The notes beneath the pieces are model-generated. The model was given only the letters and a program-made list of their open reading frames with translations. It ran no database searches and had not been told where the DNA came from. From Flavobacterium sp. N502540 (GTDB lineage Bacteria > Bacteroidota > Bacteroidia > Flavobacteriales > Flavobacteriaceae), in contig NZ_CP110012.1 of the NCBI RefSeq assembly GCF_025947365.1, positions 496,001 to 560,000 of the forward strand: 64,000 bases of DNA, in the 5' to 3' direction. Position 1 is the stretch's first letter, and each line of letters begins with the position of its first letter. Shown one piece after another: positions 52,342 to 61,371 of this stretch. The position numbers and the translations under genes were made by a program.

Positions 52342-52854
52342 ATGATTGTCATGAGAAATTTAAAAATGTTATGCCTCGCTGCTTTCGCTTTCTTATACGC
52401 CAATACCACTTTCGCTCAGGACAGTACCATTAAGAATTATAATCAGGGTTTTAGATTAGGCTTTGGTTTAAATGGTGGTATCCCGACGGATAATGACTAT
52501 AAATGGTCACTTGGAGGAGATGTTCGTCTGCAGTACGATTTATCTAAAAAAACATCGCTAACCTTAACAACAGGTTTTACAAATCTGTTTATGAAAAATG
52601 ACGCAAAAGATCTTGGATTCATTCCGGCGAAAGCAGGTTTTAAAGCTTTTATCTGGGAAGATCAGTTTTATGTTTTAGGAGAAGTAGGTGCTGGTTTTGC
52701 TGTCACAAACGGATATGACGACACTACTTTTTTATGGGCACCGGGAATTGGTTATGCCAACAAATATATTGATATCAGTGTCCGTTATGAGGATTATAAT
52801 AAATTCAAAACCAATCAGGTTGCTTTACGTTTAGCCTATGGTTTTGATTTATAA
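52342..52854 (+). CDS. Small outer-membrane beta-barrel protein
   Basis: 170 residues; starts at 52342 (or the ATG at 52351). Signal peptide KMLCLAAFAFLYANTTFAQ. The mature part alternates barrel-like strands (NQGFRLGFGLNGGIPTDND, SLGGDVRLQYDLSKKTSLTL, FYVLGEVGAGFAVTNGYD, YIDISVRYEDYNKF) and ends VALRLAYGFDL, an aromatic-last outer-membrane strand. It is probably an eight-stranded OmpA/OmpX-like barrel of unknown function. The terminator at 52891 follows. Confidence 0.8.
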   Translation: MIVMRNLKMLCLAAFAFLYANTTFAQDSTIKNYNQGFRLGFGLNGGIPTDNDYKWSLGGDVRLQYDLSKKTSLTLTTGFTNLFMKNDAKDLGFIPAKAGFKAFIWEDQFYVLGEVGAGFAVTNGYDDTTFLWAPGIGYANKYIDISVRYEDYNKFKTNQVALRLAYGFDL

Positions 52855-52890
52855 AGATTAAGTTTAATTTATTTTTTTGTTTTTGGTATG

Positions 52891-52926
52891 AACCCGGTAG
52901 AAGTTAAATTCTATCGGGTTTGGTGT
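52891..52926 (+). terminator. Terminator of the 52342 gene, 'aacccg.tagaa' variant
   Basis: AACCCGGTAGAA (52891-52902) pairs with TTCTATCGGGTT (52909-52920), one wobble, then TGGTGTTTTT. The base of the stem has the AACCCG/CGGGTT of the 25886 and 56818 terminators. Confidence 0.8.
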
Positions 52927-53022
52927 TTTTTATACCATTGGTCAAAAGAGAACTGCCATTAGTCAAATGATTTTTCGTGATTGGTTTAGAACGCGGTAAT
53001 TCGCAGAAAAATTAATCAAATC

Positions 53023-53958
53023 ATGAACAAAACAATCTTTTATCTATCGCAGCTTTTCCTTTTTTTATTGACTAGTATTGCTGCACAATCGCAATCAAAA
53101 ATAGCAGGAGAACTTAAAGTTGATTATGTTCCGTTCTCCAACTATGTCCGTCCAATGGACAGTACTAAAACAAGTGCTGAAAGTAATTTCAAAAGGGCGC
53201 AAATTGCTTTTGAAATACCTCTTTCTCTGGAAATGGACCAATACAACCGTCCAAAACTCTGGTCTCTTTTTGCAAACGGAAGTTATGCCAAAATGGAAAA
53301 CAAGAATTATGAAATTCAGTCTCTTCCGGTAGAATTTCAGGGTGGATTTCCTAATGAAATGCTGAATGCGCAAATCGGAGTCAAACATTTACGTTCTATC
53401 TCACCAACCTGGTCGTTAATGATAATGGCTTCTGTGGGGGTTTACACAGATATGGTTGAAATTAACAAAGATGATGTATTGCTTCAGGGCGGTGTGTTTT
53501 TCATCAAACATTTCAATCCCAATATGGCATTTGGTATGGGGCCTGTACTAACCAATAGTTTTGGTGTTCCGATGGTGCTTCCGGGAATTTATTTCAACTG
53601 GGAGTCCAGAGGTGCATGGCATTTTAAAATTACCTTTCCGGAAAGTCTGCAATTTGGATATCGAATCTCAGACAATTTTGACTTAAAAGCGGTTGTCGAA
53701 CTAAGCGGAATGACGGCAGAAACAAAAGTGAATAACAGAACATCACTATTGGGGTATCAGCAAATTATCGCCGGTATACAGCCTGAAATTAAGCTTGGCA
53801 AACACTGGACACTGCAACCAACGGCAGGATCGACACTTTTACGCAGCTTCTCCAGTACCAACAGAAAAATTAAGGATATTTTCAAGGAGAAAGACATGGC
53901 TAATCCTAGATTCACGACTACATTTTACGGAGCTGTGGCCCTAAAATGGCAATTCTAG
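53023..53958 (+). CDS. DUF6268-type outer-membrane beta-barrel protein
   Basis: 311 residues. Signal peptide LSQLFLFLLTSIAAQSQS. The body has barrel-type strands (KIAGELKVDYVPFSNYVRPM, RAQIAFEIPLSLEMDQYNRP, WSLMIMASVGVYTDMVEINK, FGVPMVLPGIYFNWESRG) and ends FTTTFYGAVALKWQF, with terminal Phe as in outer-membrane barrels. It matches my recollection of the DUF6268 family. Its stop codon lies 2 bases from that of the response regulator, so the two converge. The function is unknown; the adjacent LytTR system may or may not control it. Confidence 0.78.
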   Translation: MNKTIFYLSQLFLFLLTSIAAQSQSKIAGELKVDYVPFSNYVRPMDSTKTSAESNFKRAQIAFEIPLSLEMDQYNRPKLWSLFANGSYAKMENKNYEIQSLPVEFQGGFPNEMLNAQIGVKHLRSISPTWSLMIMASVGVYTDMVEINKDDVLLQGGVFFIKHFNPNMAFGMGPVLTNSFGVPMVLPGIYFNWESRGAWHFKITFPESLQFGYRISDNFDLKAVVELSGMTAETKVNNRTSLLGYQQIIAGIQPEIKLGKHWTLQPTAGSTLLRSFSSTNRKIKDIFKEKDMANPRFTTTFYGAVALKWQF

Positions 53959-53960
53959 GG

Positions 53961-54674
53961 TCATCGGCTTAATAAGTTTTTATAGACTACCTCTTTCAGT
54001 AATGCTTCGCGGCGTGTTCTTGAAATGGGTAGTTCTTGTCCTTTTATAAATAATCGTCCACCGGAAACAGAGTCAATATGAGTAATATTTACAAGGAAAG
54101 ATTTATGAATTCTAAAGAAAATTTCTGTCGGGAGTGTTTCTTCTAAAGAGATCATCGTTTGATGAATTACGAGAACCTTATCTTTAAAATGGAGCTTTGC
54201 ATAGTTCTGCATTCCCTCGATATAGAGAATATCGAGCCAGGAGATCTTTTGAAATCCTTCCTCCTGACGCACATACAAATAAGGATCTAATTGATTCTGC
54301 CTTGGCGCACCCAGCATCTGATGCCATTGTTTTGCTTTTAAAGCAGCCTGATAAAAACGCTGAAACGTAATGGGTTTTAATAAATAATCGACCACCTGCA
54401 AACGATACCCTTCAAGAGCATATTCAGAATAAGCTGTCGTAAAAATAACCAAAGGCGGATTGTCCAGCGATTCCAGAAATTCCAGCCCCGTGAGATACGG
54501 CATATTAATATCCAGAAACAACAAATCGACTTCTTTTTCCTGAATGTACGAAGTGGCTTCTAATGCGGACGCACAGGTACCTGCGACTTCAAGAAAATCA
54601 ATTTTAGAAACAAAATCTACTATTCCGTTTCTTGCAATAGGTTCGTCGTCGATAACAAGACATTTCATTTTCAT
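53961..54674 (-). CDS. LytTR-family response regulator
   Basis: 237 residues. The receiver domain (about 3-120) has acidic residues in CLVIDDEPIA, phospho-acceptor Asp55 in LLFLDINMP, then the Thr/Ser switch (FTTAYSEYALEGY) and Lys in LLKPITF. The C-terminal LytTR DNA-binding domain (about 140-235) has YVRQEEGFQKISWLDILYIE, FRIHKSFLVNITHID and LFIKGQELPISRTRREALL. It is the cytoplasmic partner of the sensor kinase gene 251 bases upstream. Targets are unknown. The start could also be the ATG at 54668. Confidence 0.93.
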   Translation of the reverse strand: MKMKCLVIDDEPIARNGIVDFVSKIDFLEVAGTCASALEATSYIQEKEVDLLFLDINMPYLTGLEFLESLDNPPLVIFTTAYSEYALEGYRLQVVDYLLKPITFQRFYQAALKAKQWHQMLGAPRQNQLDPYLYVRQEEGFQKISWLDILYIEGMQNYAKLHFKDKVLVIHQTMISLEETLPTEIFFRIHKSFLVNITHIDSVSGGRLFIKGQELPISRTRREALLKEVVYKNLLSR

Positions 54675-54925
54675 ATTTTATTTTTTTATTTTTTCCCGCA
54701 GATCTCGCAGATCAGGCAGATTTTTTCTTCTTTATTTTTTTACTGTTCTTCATTAAACCCAATAGTTAAAATGATTGCTGATTTTTGATTTCTGAGATGT
54801 GAAATTCAGGAAAATAGATCCTATTCCACCCTTATCAATACCCAATCAAAAATCTGCAATCGTTACTCTTCAATCTAAAATCTTTTAATTTCATGACATT
54901 GTGCTATCAGAAACGGCAAAATCTT

Positions 54926-55975
54926 TTACTTCAAATCTAAAACCACGATTACCGTAAAATCAGAATCGGTTTTAATGATGTTTAACTGGTGTTTTTCAGG
55001 ATATTGAATCGCGAGTCTTTTTTTGACATTTTCAAGTCCGAGCCCTTGATTCTTTGAAGGAATTTTGTATTGTTCTGTATAGGAATTCTCGATCTTAAAA
55101 TGCAGCTGTTTTGCCGTTTGTTTACATCCCAAATGCACATATCCTTTTTGCCCCGGAAGCCTTGAAACGTGCTTGAATGCATTTTCTATTAAAGGGACTA
55201 AAAGTAATGGTGCGATCTGAAGCTGGGCATCTTCAATACTCCATTTACATTTTACTTTTAATTCATTTCCCCATCTCGTTTCTTCGACTCCAATTAAGTC
55301 TTTCAGGTATTTTATTTCGAGATGCAGCGGCACGTATTCTTTGTTGCATTCGTACAATTGATACCTCAAAATATCCGAAAACCGAATCAGTAAATCCGAA
55401 GCCAGTTTTACATCACTCTGCATCAAAATGTGAATGTGATTGAGCACATTAAACATAAGATGCGGATTAATCTGATCCTGAAGAATCTTGATTTGTGCCT
55501 CAAGATGAACCTGTTGCAGCTGAGCATGATTTCTTTCGATTATATTATGTTCCTGATAAAACCGAAGCCCGCAGGCAGTACCGCAAATCAAAATAGCTGC
55601 AGGGGTACTCCCAAAGAATCGTGCAAATAAAAACTGAATCATCGTCATGTTTGCTTCGTCGGGATACAATCGTGCGCGGGTCTGCGAATTTGAAAAGATG
55701 GCATCAATAACGGCCAGGCAAAATGAAAGCATAAAAACTACCATGACACTTTGCACCGCAAATAGCGCCATTCTTCTTTTACGCAACGCAACAGGCAATA
55801 CAATATCGCTAAGAAAATGCGCCAAAAGACATGAACAAAGTAAAACCAAAAAAGCCTGAAAAGCTGCCGCTCGAACGCCGTAAGCCTCGATCAGCTGTGA
55901 CCAGATCGTTATTCCGAGTAAACACCAGAAAAAAACTAAAAATATTCGATGTCTGTTTTTATTTATTACAACCAT
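54926..55975 (-). CDS. LytS-type sensor histidine kinase
   Basis: 349 residues. Four membrane helices at the N-terminus (about 12-150, e.g. IFLVFFWCLLGITIWSQLIE, VVFMLSFCLAVIDAIF) carry no obvious sensor domain. A coiled region (NHAQLQQVHLEAQIKIL) leads to the His_kinase domain: LQDQINPHLMFNVLNHIHIL holds the phospho-acceptor His (near 168), then LVPLIENAFKHV is the N-box and NQGLGLENVKKRL the G-box. INPHLMFN replaces the usual INPHFLFN. It phosphorylates the LytTR regulator encoded next to it. The signal is unknown. Confidence 0.92.
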   Translation of the reverse strand: MVVINKNRHRIFLVFFWCLLGITIWSQLIEAYGVRAAAFQAFLVLLCSCLLAHFLSDIVLPVALRKRRMALFAVQSVMVVFMLSFCLAVIDAIFSNSQTRARLYPDEANMTMIQFLFARFFGSTPAAILICGTACGLRFYQEHNIIERNHAQLQQVHLEAQIKILQDQINPHLMFNVLNHIHILMQSDVKLASDLLIRFSDILRYQLYECNKEYVPLHLEIKYLKDLIGVEETRWGNELKVKCKWSIEDAQLQIAPLLLVPLIENAFKHVSRLPGQKGYVHLGCKQTAKQLHFKIENSYTEQYKIPSKNQGLGLENVKKRLAIQYPEKHQLNIIKTDSDFTVIVVLDLK

Positions 55976-56099
55976 TCTAAAAGAATAAAAAATTGATGAG
56001 AAACTTCATGTTCAAAAATAACCCTATATTTTTCAAACAAACAGCAAAGAACCAAAAAAGATTCTTTGCTGCTGACAAGGCCAAACCAAAAAAGCCTAC

Positions 56100-56693
56100 T
56101 TAAAATATAAAATAACCAACCCCAATGTTAAACGAATTTGGCTTCGAACTAAACTCCTTACTTACATTGTTTAACCCTCCCTGATAAGTAATATCCAGAG
56201 TAAATTTCGAAATTTCGATTCCCGCTCCAACCTGATAGCCTATATTGGATTTATTAAATTTTCCATAGGTAGTTTTCAATTGACTCACAGAAGAAACATT
56301 TTCATCCAGCACATAAGAATAAACTCCTCCTCCAAAAACTCTTACGTTCAGCATCGATTGATCAATTATTTTGTAACCAATTACCAACGGCATTTCGAGG
56401 CTTCGCCATTTTACATTTTTAGAAGGCAAAGAAGCTGTTTTTTCAATTTTAGAAGATTTCTCACTGTAGAGGATTTCATTTTGAATAAAAAAACGTTTGA
56501 AATCAAATCGGGCCATAGCACCACCAAAAAAGCCCGTTGCATACTTTGAATCAAAACCTTTTGAAACCGGAAGTTCGGAATAATTTGATCCTGCTTTTAT
56601 TCCAACATGAATAGGAAGCGGAGATTGTGCATTTGATTTAAAAGAGATTAATGTAAAAATAACTGCCAAGCATAATAATTTGTACGTGTTCAT
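56100..56693 (-). CDS. Porin-family outer-membrane beta-barrel protein
   Basis: About 197 residues from the ATG at 56693 (MNTYKLLCLAVIFTLISF is the signal). An upstream codon at 56729 would put extra hydrophobic residues before it. The body (HVGIKAGSNYSELPVSKGFD, GFFGGAMARFDFKRFFIQNE, KWRSLEMPLVIGYKI, VGAGIEISKFTLDITYQGGL) ends NIGVGYFIF, a typical last strand with terminal Phe. It matches the 'porin family protein' (PorT-like) barrels of Bacteroidota. The function is unknown. Confidence 0.82.
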   Translation of the reverse strand: MNTYKLLCLAVIFTLISFKSNAQSPLPIHVGIKAGSNYSELPVSKGFDSKYATGFFGGAMARFDFKRFFIQNEILYSEKSSKIEKTASLPSKNVKWRSLEMPLVIGYKIIDQSMLNVRVFGGGVYSYVLDENVSSVSQLKTTYGKFNKSNIGYQVGAGIEISKFTLDITYQGGLNNVSKEFSSKPNSFNIGVGYFIF

Positions 56694-56817
56694 GATAATA
56701 ATGTTTATTAATTTGATGCAAAGGAGCACAAACCTGCAACGCTATTAAAATTAGTTTGATGAACGGCAGTTACGTTTTGACTAACGGAAGTATTAATTGA
56801 CTTTTCCCAAAAATAAC

Positions 56818-56850
56818 AAACCCGACAGGTTTCAAAAACCTGTCGGGTTT
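56818..56850 (-). terminator. Terminator of the imelysin-peroxidase gene, 'aaacccgacaggttt' family
   Basis: AAACCCGACAGGTTT (56818-56832) and AAACCTGTCGGGTTT (56836-56850) are perfect 15-base inverted copies with a 3-base loop. The stem is the same sequence as behind secA. Confidence 0.85.
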
Positions 56851-56868
56851 AGATATTATACCCACTAT

Positions 56869-58641
56869 TTACTTCAGATACTTCTTATCGGTCAAGGTTC
56901 TCATGAAGGCAATGAGCTGTTTTTTCTCCAACTCTGATAAGTTTAACTTGTCTTCCGGTAAAGTTTGATTCGGAACATCGAATCCTAAACCTAACCCGCC
57001 TCCTTCATTATAAAAGTCAATCACTTCTTCAAGAGTGTTGTAAACTCCATTGTGCATGTAGGGAGCGGTAAGTGTAATATTTCGGATCGTTGGCGTTTTA
57101 AACGAATGTTTATGAATAGCCGCCTGGGTGATGACAAACTTGCCCAAATCTCCGTCCAGCTTTTTGCTTTTATTTGGAACGCCTAATATTTCACTCTCCG
57201 ATCGGTCAAAATTAGGCGGAACTGTTCCGTTGGTTAATGGAATAAAATGGCAGGTCGCACATTTGGCTTTCCCTGCAAACAAATTAAAACCTGCTTTTTC
57301 ATCCGCTGTGAAATTCTCTTTGTTTTGCATATAAGCATCAAACTTCGAATCGTACTGACTCAATGACCGAATATAAGAAGCCAAAGCATTCTTGATTTCA
57401 AATTCATTAATAGTCCCTTTCGGAAATGCTTTTTTGAAATCTCTTACATAGTTCGCATCTTTTTGAAGTACTAAAGCCGATTTCTCAAGAGAACCGTGCA
57501 TTTCGTTTTCATTTTTAATCACAGCAATGGCCTGATCTTCGAGATAACTTACTCTGGAATCATCAAAAAATACACGCTGAAAAGCAATATGATTCAATGT
57601 CGGCGTGTTGCGCTGCAGCATCGATTTCCCGTCTAATGAAACCGCTCTTTCCAATCCGTCGGTAAAAGCTTTATCGGCATGATGGCACGAAGCGCAGGAA
57701 CGGGTGTTGTTACCCGACAAAACCGGATCATTGAACAGCTTTTTTCCTAACGCAATTTTCTCCGGCGTTGTTTGATAATCCGGAAAACCTGAAAATGCTT
57801 CAGGATCAAATGCTCGGGAATCAAACAGTGTTTGTGCTGTTGTTTTTAAACCTCTTTGCTCTTTCATGAGCGGAATACCCAATTCTGATCGGGTTTTGAA
57901 TAGCCCTTTGTTTAATGGATTGGCAATTTCTTTGATAAAATACGCCCGGTCAAAAGCATTGAAATTGGTATTTGTTTTTAAATATTGCTGTCCTTTCTTC
58001 AATATTTCAAGCACCTGATTTGAATTTGAAACTGGCTTATCTTCGACATAAACTTTGTAATATTTCTCGATGGTTTCTAAAGCTGCCACAGCTTCAGGAA
58101 GTGAATTCAATACCACAGGCGAATCGAATCCGGTTATTCCTAAAGTAACTATTCGATATACTTCCAATCGCATTGCATCAAAAACATGTGCGTCTGTTAA
58201 TTGATTGGATTTGGAAACTTTTTCTAGACGAGCCAAATTAGCCGACAAGATACCCAGCTCCTGAAGCAATTCTTTTTTATGCTCTTTGTCATATTTAGGA
58301 AAAACAAATTCTTCAATAACCTGAAATCCTTCGGGTGGAACGGTCACTTTATCATTTTCTTCAAACTCAGGTATTGCAGGACCGTTTATTGCTTTGGAAA
58401 CTGCAGGCGAATAATACTCACTTATCATTTCGACCTTTTTGTAACTTTGATGTGCTTCGCGAAATTGTCTCTGAATTTGTACTTCGGTAGAATCTGACTG
58501 CACGGAATATTTCAGTTTAGCAACCTTCTCAATCAGTAAAGTAATATCAGACTGAAACAATTCATTTACTTCCTGATGTTTGTCTTTTTTCTGACAGGCT
58601 ACCAATGCCAGCAGGAAAAACAAACCGTATATTTTTTTCAT
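56869..58641 (-). CDS. Imelysin-like domain fused to a di-heme cytochrome c peroxidase, lipoprotein
   Basis: 590 residues. Signal LFFLLALVACQKKD with lipid Cys16. Residues 25-290 are an alpha-helical region (QRQFREAHQSYKKVEMISEY and later helices) that resembles imelysin / peptidase M75-type domains. Residues 290-590 are the di-heme CCP/MauG domain: CASCHH (316-321), CATCH (461-465) and APYMHNG (526-532) with the conserved Met/His region. Most bacterial CCPs lack the N-terminal part. It would act in the periplasm and needs cytochrome c maturation. The gene follows that of a PhoX-like protein by about 95 bases, a likely partnership. Role (peroxide removal or substrate modification) unknown. 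Confidence 0.87.
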   Translation of the reverse strand: MKKIYGLFFLLALVACQKKDKHQEVNELFQSDITLLIEKVAKLKYSVQSDSTEVQIQRQFREAHQSYKKVEMISEYYSPAVSKAINGPAIPEFEENDKVTVPPEGFQVIEEFVFPKYDKEHKKELLQELGILSANLARLEKVSKSNQLTDAHVFDAMRLEVYRIVTLGITGFDSPVVLNSLPEAVAALETIEKYYKVYVEDKPVSNSNQVLEILKKGQQYLKTNTNFNAFDRAYFIKEIANPLNKGLFKTRSELGIPLMKEQRGLKTTAQTLFDSRAFDPEAFSGFPDYQTTPEKIALGKKLFNDPVLSGNNTRSCASCHHADKAFTDGLERAVSLDGKSMLQRNTPTLNHIAFQRVFFDDSRVSYLEDQAIAVIKNENEMHGSLEKSALVLQKDANYVRDFKKAFPKGTINEFEIKNALASYIRSLSQYDSKFDAYMQNKENFTADEKAGFNLFAGKAKCATCHFIPLTNGTVPPNFDRSESEILGVPNKSKKLDGDLGKFVITQAAIHKHSFKTPTIRNITLTAPYMHNGVYNTLEEVIDFYNEGGGLGLGFDVPNQTLPEDKLNLSELEKKQLIAFMRTLTDKKYLK

Positions 58642-58735
58642 GTGTATTAAAAATTAAAAGGGAAATATTCAGAAAAACAGAAACCACTACCTCAAATTGA
58701 GATAGTGGATGACTGTTTTATAATGCTTAAAAAAT

Positions 58736-60187
58736 TTATCTCGCTAAACCTTTAATCACTACAATTTGACTTGCTTGTTGCTCGTTCGGACGATTTGTTC
58801 CGCCGTCAACTCCTTTATATTTTTCACCAGTCCAGGTATGAGGCTGGATGCTTAACATGAAAGTATCCGGAATACCCAACTGATCTGATACATCGATCAT
58901 TGCACCGTATTCCCAATCTCCGAATTTTGATAGTTTACCTACGTTGTATTTGGCAGCATCAGCCTGAGTACGACGGTGATCTAATTCCAATACCACTTTC
59001 AATTCTTTTGTAGCAATGTTATATTGATAGATGTAAGCATCGTGTGTTTCGTCACCGTATCCGTTTGCATCTTCCTGAACGTAAACATAGTTACTGGTTA
59101 CACAGATATTATCAGGATTTTGGAATTTCCCTGCTTTTCCACTGCGGTTGTCACCATCTAAAACCAGCTCTAAAGTTCCTTTTAACGGATCGGCAGCATC
59201 AAGATTTAATCTGTAAACTCTACCATATTTCGTTCTTGAAGCATCGGCATTCGTTCCTGTGATATCTTGTCCGGTTACGTTAAAATACAATTCACGGTCA
59301 GCATTGTTACCTCCTTTGCGGTAATCTAAATCTTCAACACGACCAAATTTGATTGCTTTCAAAGTATTTACAGATGCATTGATCTGAGCTCCTGTTAAAG
59401 TAGTGTGGCTGTCAATTTTCACGAAAGAAACAGGATACGTTTGATCCACAGTCATGTCTTTTTCTCTTTGATTGCTGTCATTTCTTTTTAACATGTACAA
59501 AGATCCTCCACTTAAATCACCAACTGTGTTTGATACATACATAAAAACCTGACCTCCGTAAGTTCCTGAGTCATCATCACCAATTACTACAACTGTTTTT
59601 CCTTTGTAAGCAGTAGAACGCAATGGTAAAGCATTTTCAGCACTTAAACGTCCAAATCCTGCTAATTCTTTAGAAACCGAAGCTCCTCCTGCACTTGCAT
59701 AAGGATCCAAAGCATGTGTACGGGATTCTTCTCCAGACTCTCCACAAGTTAAGTAAAGTGGTCCGAAACCGTGTTCTGCCTGCGTAGCCATAGTAGCTCC
59801 GCACAATCTCCACGTTCCTCCGCTAGAGTTTAGTAAATATTCTCCTTTTGTCGGTTTGAAAGTCTTGTCTAAAGTAATTCTCGAAACTGCAAAATTGTCT
59901 TCGTTATTTACCAAGAAAGTAAAAGTCCCGTCTGTATTTTTCAATAAACCTGAACCATCGGCAGAACCTCCAAAAACAAATTTAGGACTGTCTGCAAAAA
60001 CATCATCTGAGCTAAAAAGAGAGTAAATTTTCAAACTTTCAAATCCTGCCTGAGCTTTTATTAAACTTGGTGTTACAGATTGATCCTTCAGTACAACACT
60101 TGTTGTTTCTGCTTCGTCTTTAGAATCGTTATTACAAGATGTAAGCAACGAACCGAGCATAATTAGAGGTAAAATAATTCTTTTCAT
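58736..60187 (-). CDS. PhoX-like (DUF839) lipoprotein
   Basis: 483 residues. Signal ILPLIMLGSLLTSCNND with lipid Cys18. The body looks like the DUF839/PhoX beta-propeller: FLVNNEDNFAVSRITLDKTF, LYLTCGESGEESRTHALDPY, VVVIGDDDSGTYGGQVFMYV, GRVEDLDYRKGGNNADRELY, FQNPDNICVTSNYVYVQEDA, DFEYGAMID-type region near the end (FGDWEYGAMIDVSD) and a C-terminal INPHT-like block (QPHTWTGE). PhoX enzymes are calcium- and iron-dependent alkaline phosphatases, but many DUF839 proteins have no shown activity. It lies just upstream of the imelysin-peroxidase gene and both are lipoproteins, so a joint extracytoplasmic role is likely. Confidence 0.82.
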   Translation of the reverse strand: MKRIILPLIMLGSLLTSCNNDSKDEAETTSVVLKDQSVTPSLIKAQAGFESLKIYSLFSSDDVFADSPKFVFGGSADGSGLLKNTDGTFTFLVNNEDNFAVSRITLDKTFKPTKGEYLLNSSGGTWRLCGATMATQAEHGFGPLYLTCGESGEESRTHALDPYASAGGASVSKELAGFGRLSAENALPLRSTAYKGKTVVVIGDDDSGTYGGQVFMYVSNTVGDLSGGSLYMLKRNDSNQREKDMTVDQTYPVSFVKIDSHTTLTGAQINASVNTLKAIKFGRVEDLDYRKGGNNADRELYFNVTGQDITGTNADASRTKYGRVYRLNLDAADPLKGTLELVLDGDNRSGKAGKFQNPDNICVTSNYVYVQEDANGYGDETHDAYIYQYNIATKELKVVLELDHRRTQADAAKYNVGKLSKFGDWEYGAMIDVSDQLGIPDTFMLSIQPHTWTGEKYKGVDGGTNRPNEQQASQIVVIKGLAR

Positions 60188-60368
60188 GTAGTTAAAAATT
60201 GGGTTTCTATTTTTTTTACAAAGTAACCCCCTGCTCTTTAACTTAAAATGATTTAGATATTATCAAAAAATCAACAGTTTTCCTAAAAAGCGTTATAAAA
60301 CAAAAAAACGTTAACATTAAATTAGTACTACAAAACACTCATAAACTTCCATTAACATTAGTACAAAA

Positions 60369-60395
60369 AAAAGAGCCTTATTTTAAGACTCTTTT
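60369..60395 (-). terminator. Terminator overlapping the PPK2 stop codon
   Basis: AAAAGAGCCTTA (60369-60380) pairs with TAAGACTCTTTT (60384-60395) with one wobble, then a run of eight T on the minus strand. The stem includes the last codons of the gene that ends at 60383. Confidence 0.8.
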
Positions 60396-61264
60396 CTAAG
60401 TTGTTGTTTATAAAGCTCAATATTGGTTTTTATTTTATCATCCAATTCAGGTTCTTTAATGTCAGTATGTTTTTGCATTTCCTCCCAGATTGTCTTGGCC
60501 ACTATATAACGTGCCATTTCCTTATCATCTGCCGGAACAACATACCATGGTGCGTGTTCAGTCGAAGTTCTGTTGATCGCTTCTTCATAATACTGCTGGT
60601 ATTCATCCCAATGTTCGCGTTCTTTTAAATCTCCGGGCGAAAATTTCCAGTGGTGCTTCTCCTCTTCCAAGCGACGCAGCAAACGCTGTCTTTGTTCTTC
60701 TTTACTTAAATGAAGATAAAACTTCAGCACAATAGTTCCATTTTCGGCAATATGCCTTTCAAAATTATTGATCTGCTCGATTCTCCTTTTCCAGAACTTC
60801 GGTGTAATATCATCCACAGAGTTGATTCCCGGTAAATTTTCTCCCAAAATATATTCCGGATGCACCCTTGTTACCAAAACATTCTCGTAATGTGTACGGT
60901 TAAAAATTGCAAACTTCCCTTTTTCCGGCAAAGCAATATAATGTCTCCAGAGATAATCATGTTCCAATTCAGTCGAATTGGGCGTTTTAAAACTGTGTAC
61001 TACTACCCCACGCGGGTTAAACTCTTTAAAAACTTCCCTGATCAGGCTGTCTTTTCCTGAAGTATCCATTCCCTGCAGGCAAATTAAAACCGCGTACTTA
61101 TTGTGCGCATACATTACATCCTGCAAATTGCTTAGTTTGGCCTGTACCTTATCCAGTCTGGCTTCTTTTTCATCACTATCAGCATCGATGTCAAGTAAAG
61201 TTGGAATCTTTGCTAGTCTTATTTTTTCTGTAACTTTAAAATCATTCGGATCTATCGATTTCAT
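60383..61264 (-). CDS. ppk2: Polyphosphate kinase 2 family enzyme
   Basis: 293 residues. Walker A GMDTSGKDSLIREVF (about 65-79), Walker B region KFAIFNRTHYENVLVTRVHP, then the lid RQRLLRRLEEEKHHWKFSPG and DLKEREHWDEYQQYYEEAIN, and APWYVVPADDKEMARYIVAK. This order and length match the PPK2 family, likely the class III type of Cytophaga that makes ATP or GTP from AMP or ADP with polyphosphate. It is soluble and cytoplasmic. It is a single-gene unit whose terminator overlaps its stop codon. Confidence 0.93.
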   Translation of the reverse strand: MKSIDPNDFKVTEKIRLAKIPTLLDIDADSDEKEARLDKVQAKLSNLQDVMYAHNKYAVLICLQGMDTSGKDSLIREVFKEFNPRGVVVHSFKTPNSTELEHDYLWRHYIALPEKGKFAIFNRTHYENVLVTRVHPEYILGENLPGINSVDDITPKFWKRRIEQINNFERHIAENGTIVLKFYLHLSKEEQRQRLLRRLEEEKHHWKFSPGDLKEREHWDEYQQYYEEAINRTSTEHAPWYVVPADDKEMARYIVAKTIWEEMQKHTDIKEPELDDKIKTNIELYKQQLRKES

Positions 61265-61371
61265 AATTTGTGAGTTTTTATACTAGTAAATATACTATTT
61301 TTACAAAGCATATCCCTGCTATCCCTTCTAATACTTTCAGGAACAGCGATTTTATTTACAAAACAGTATTC

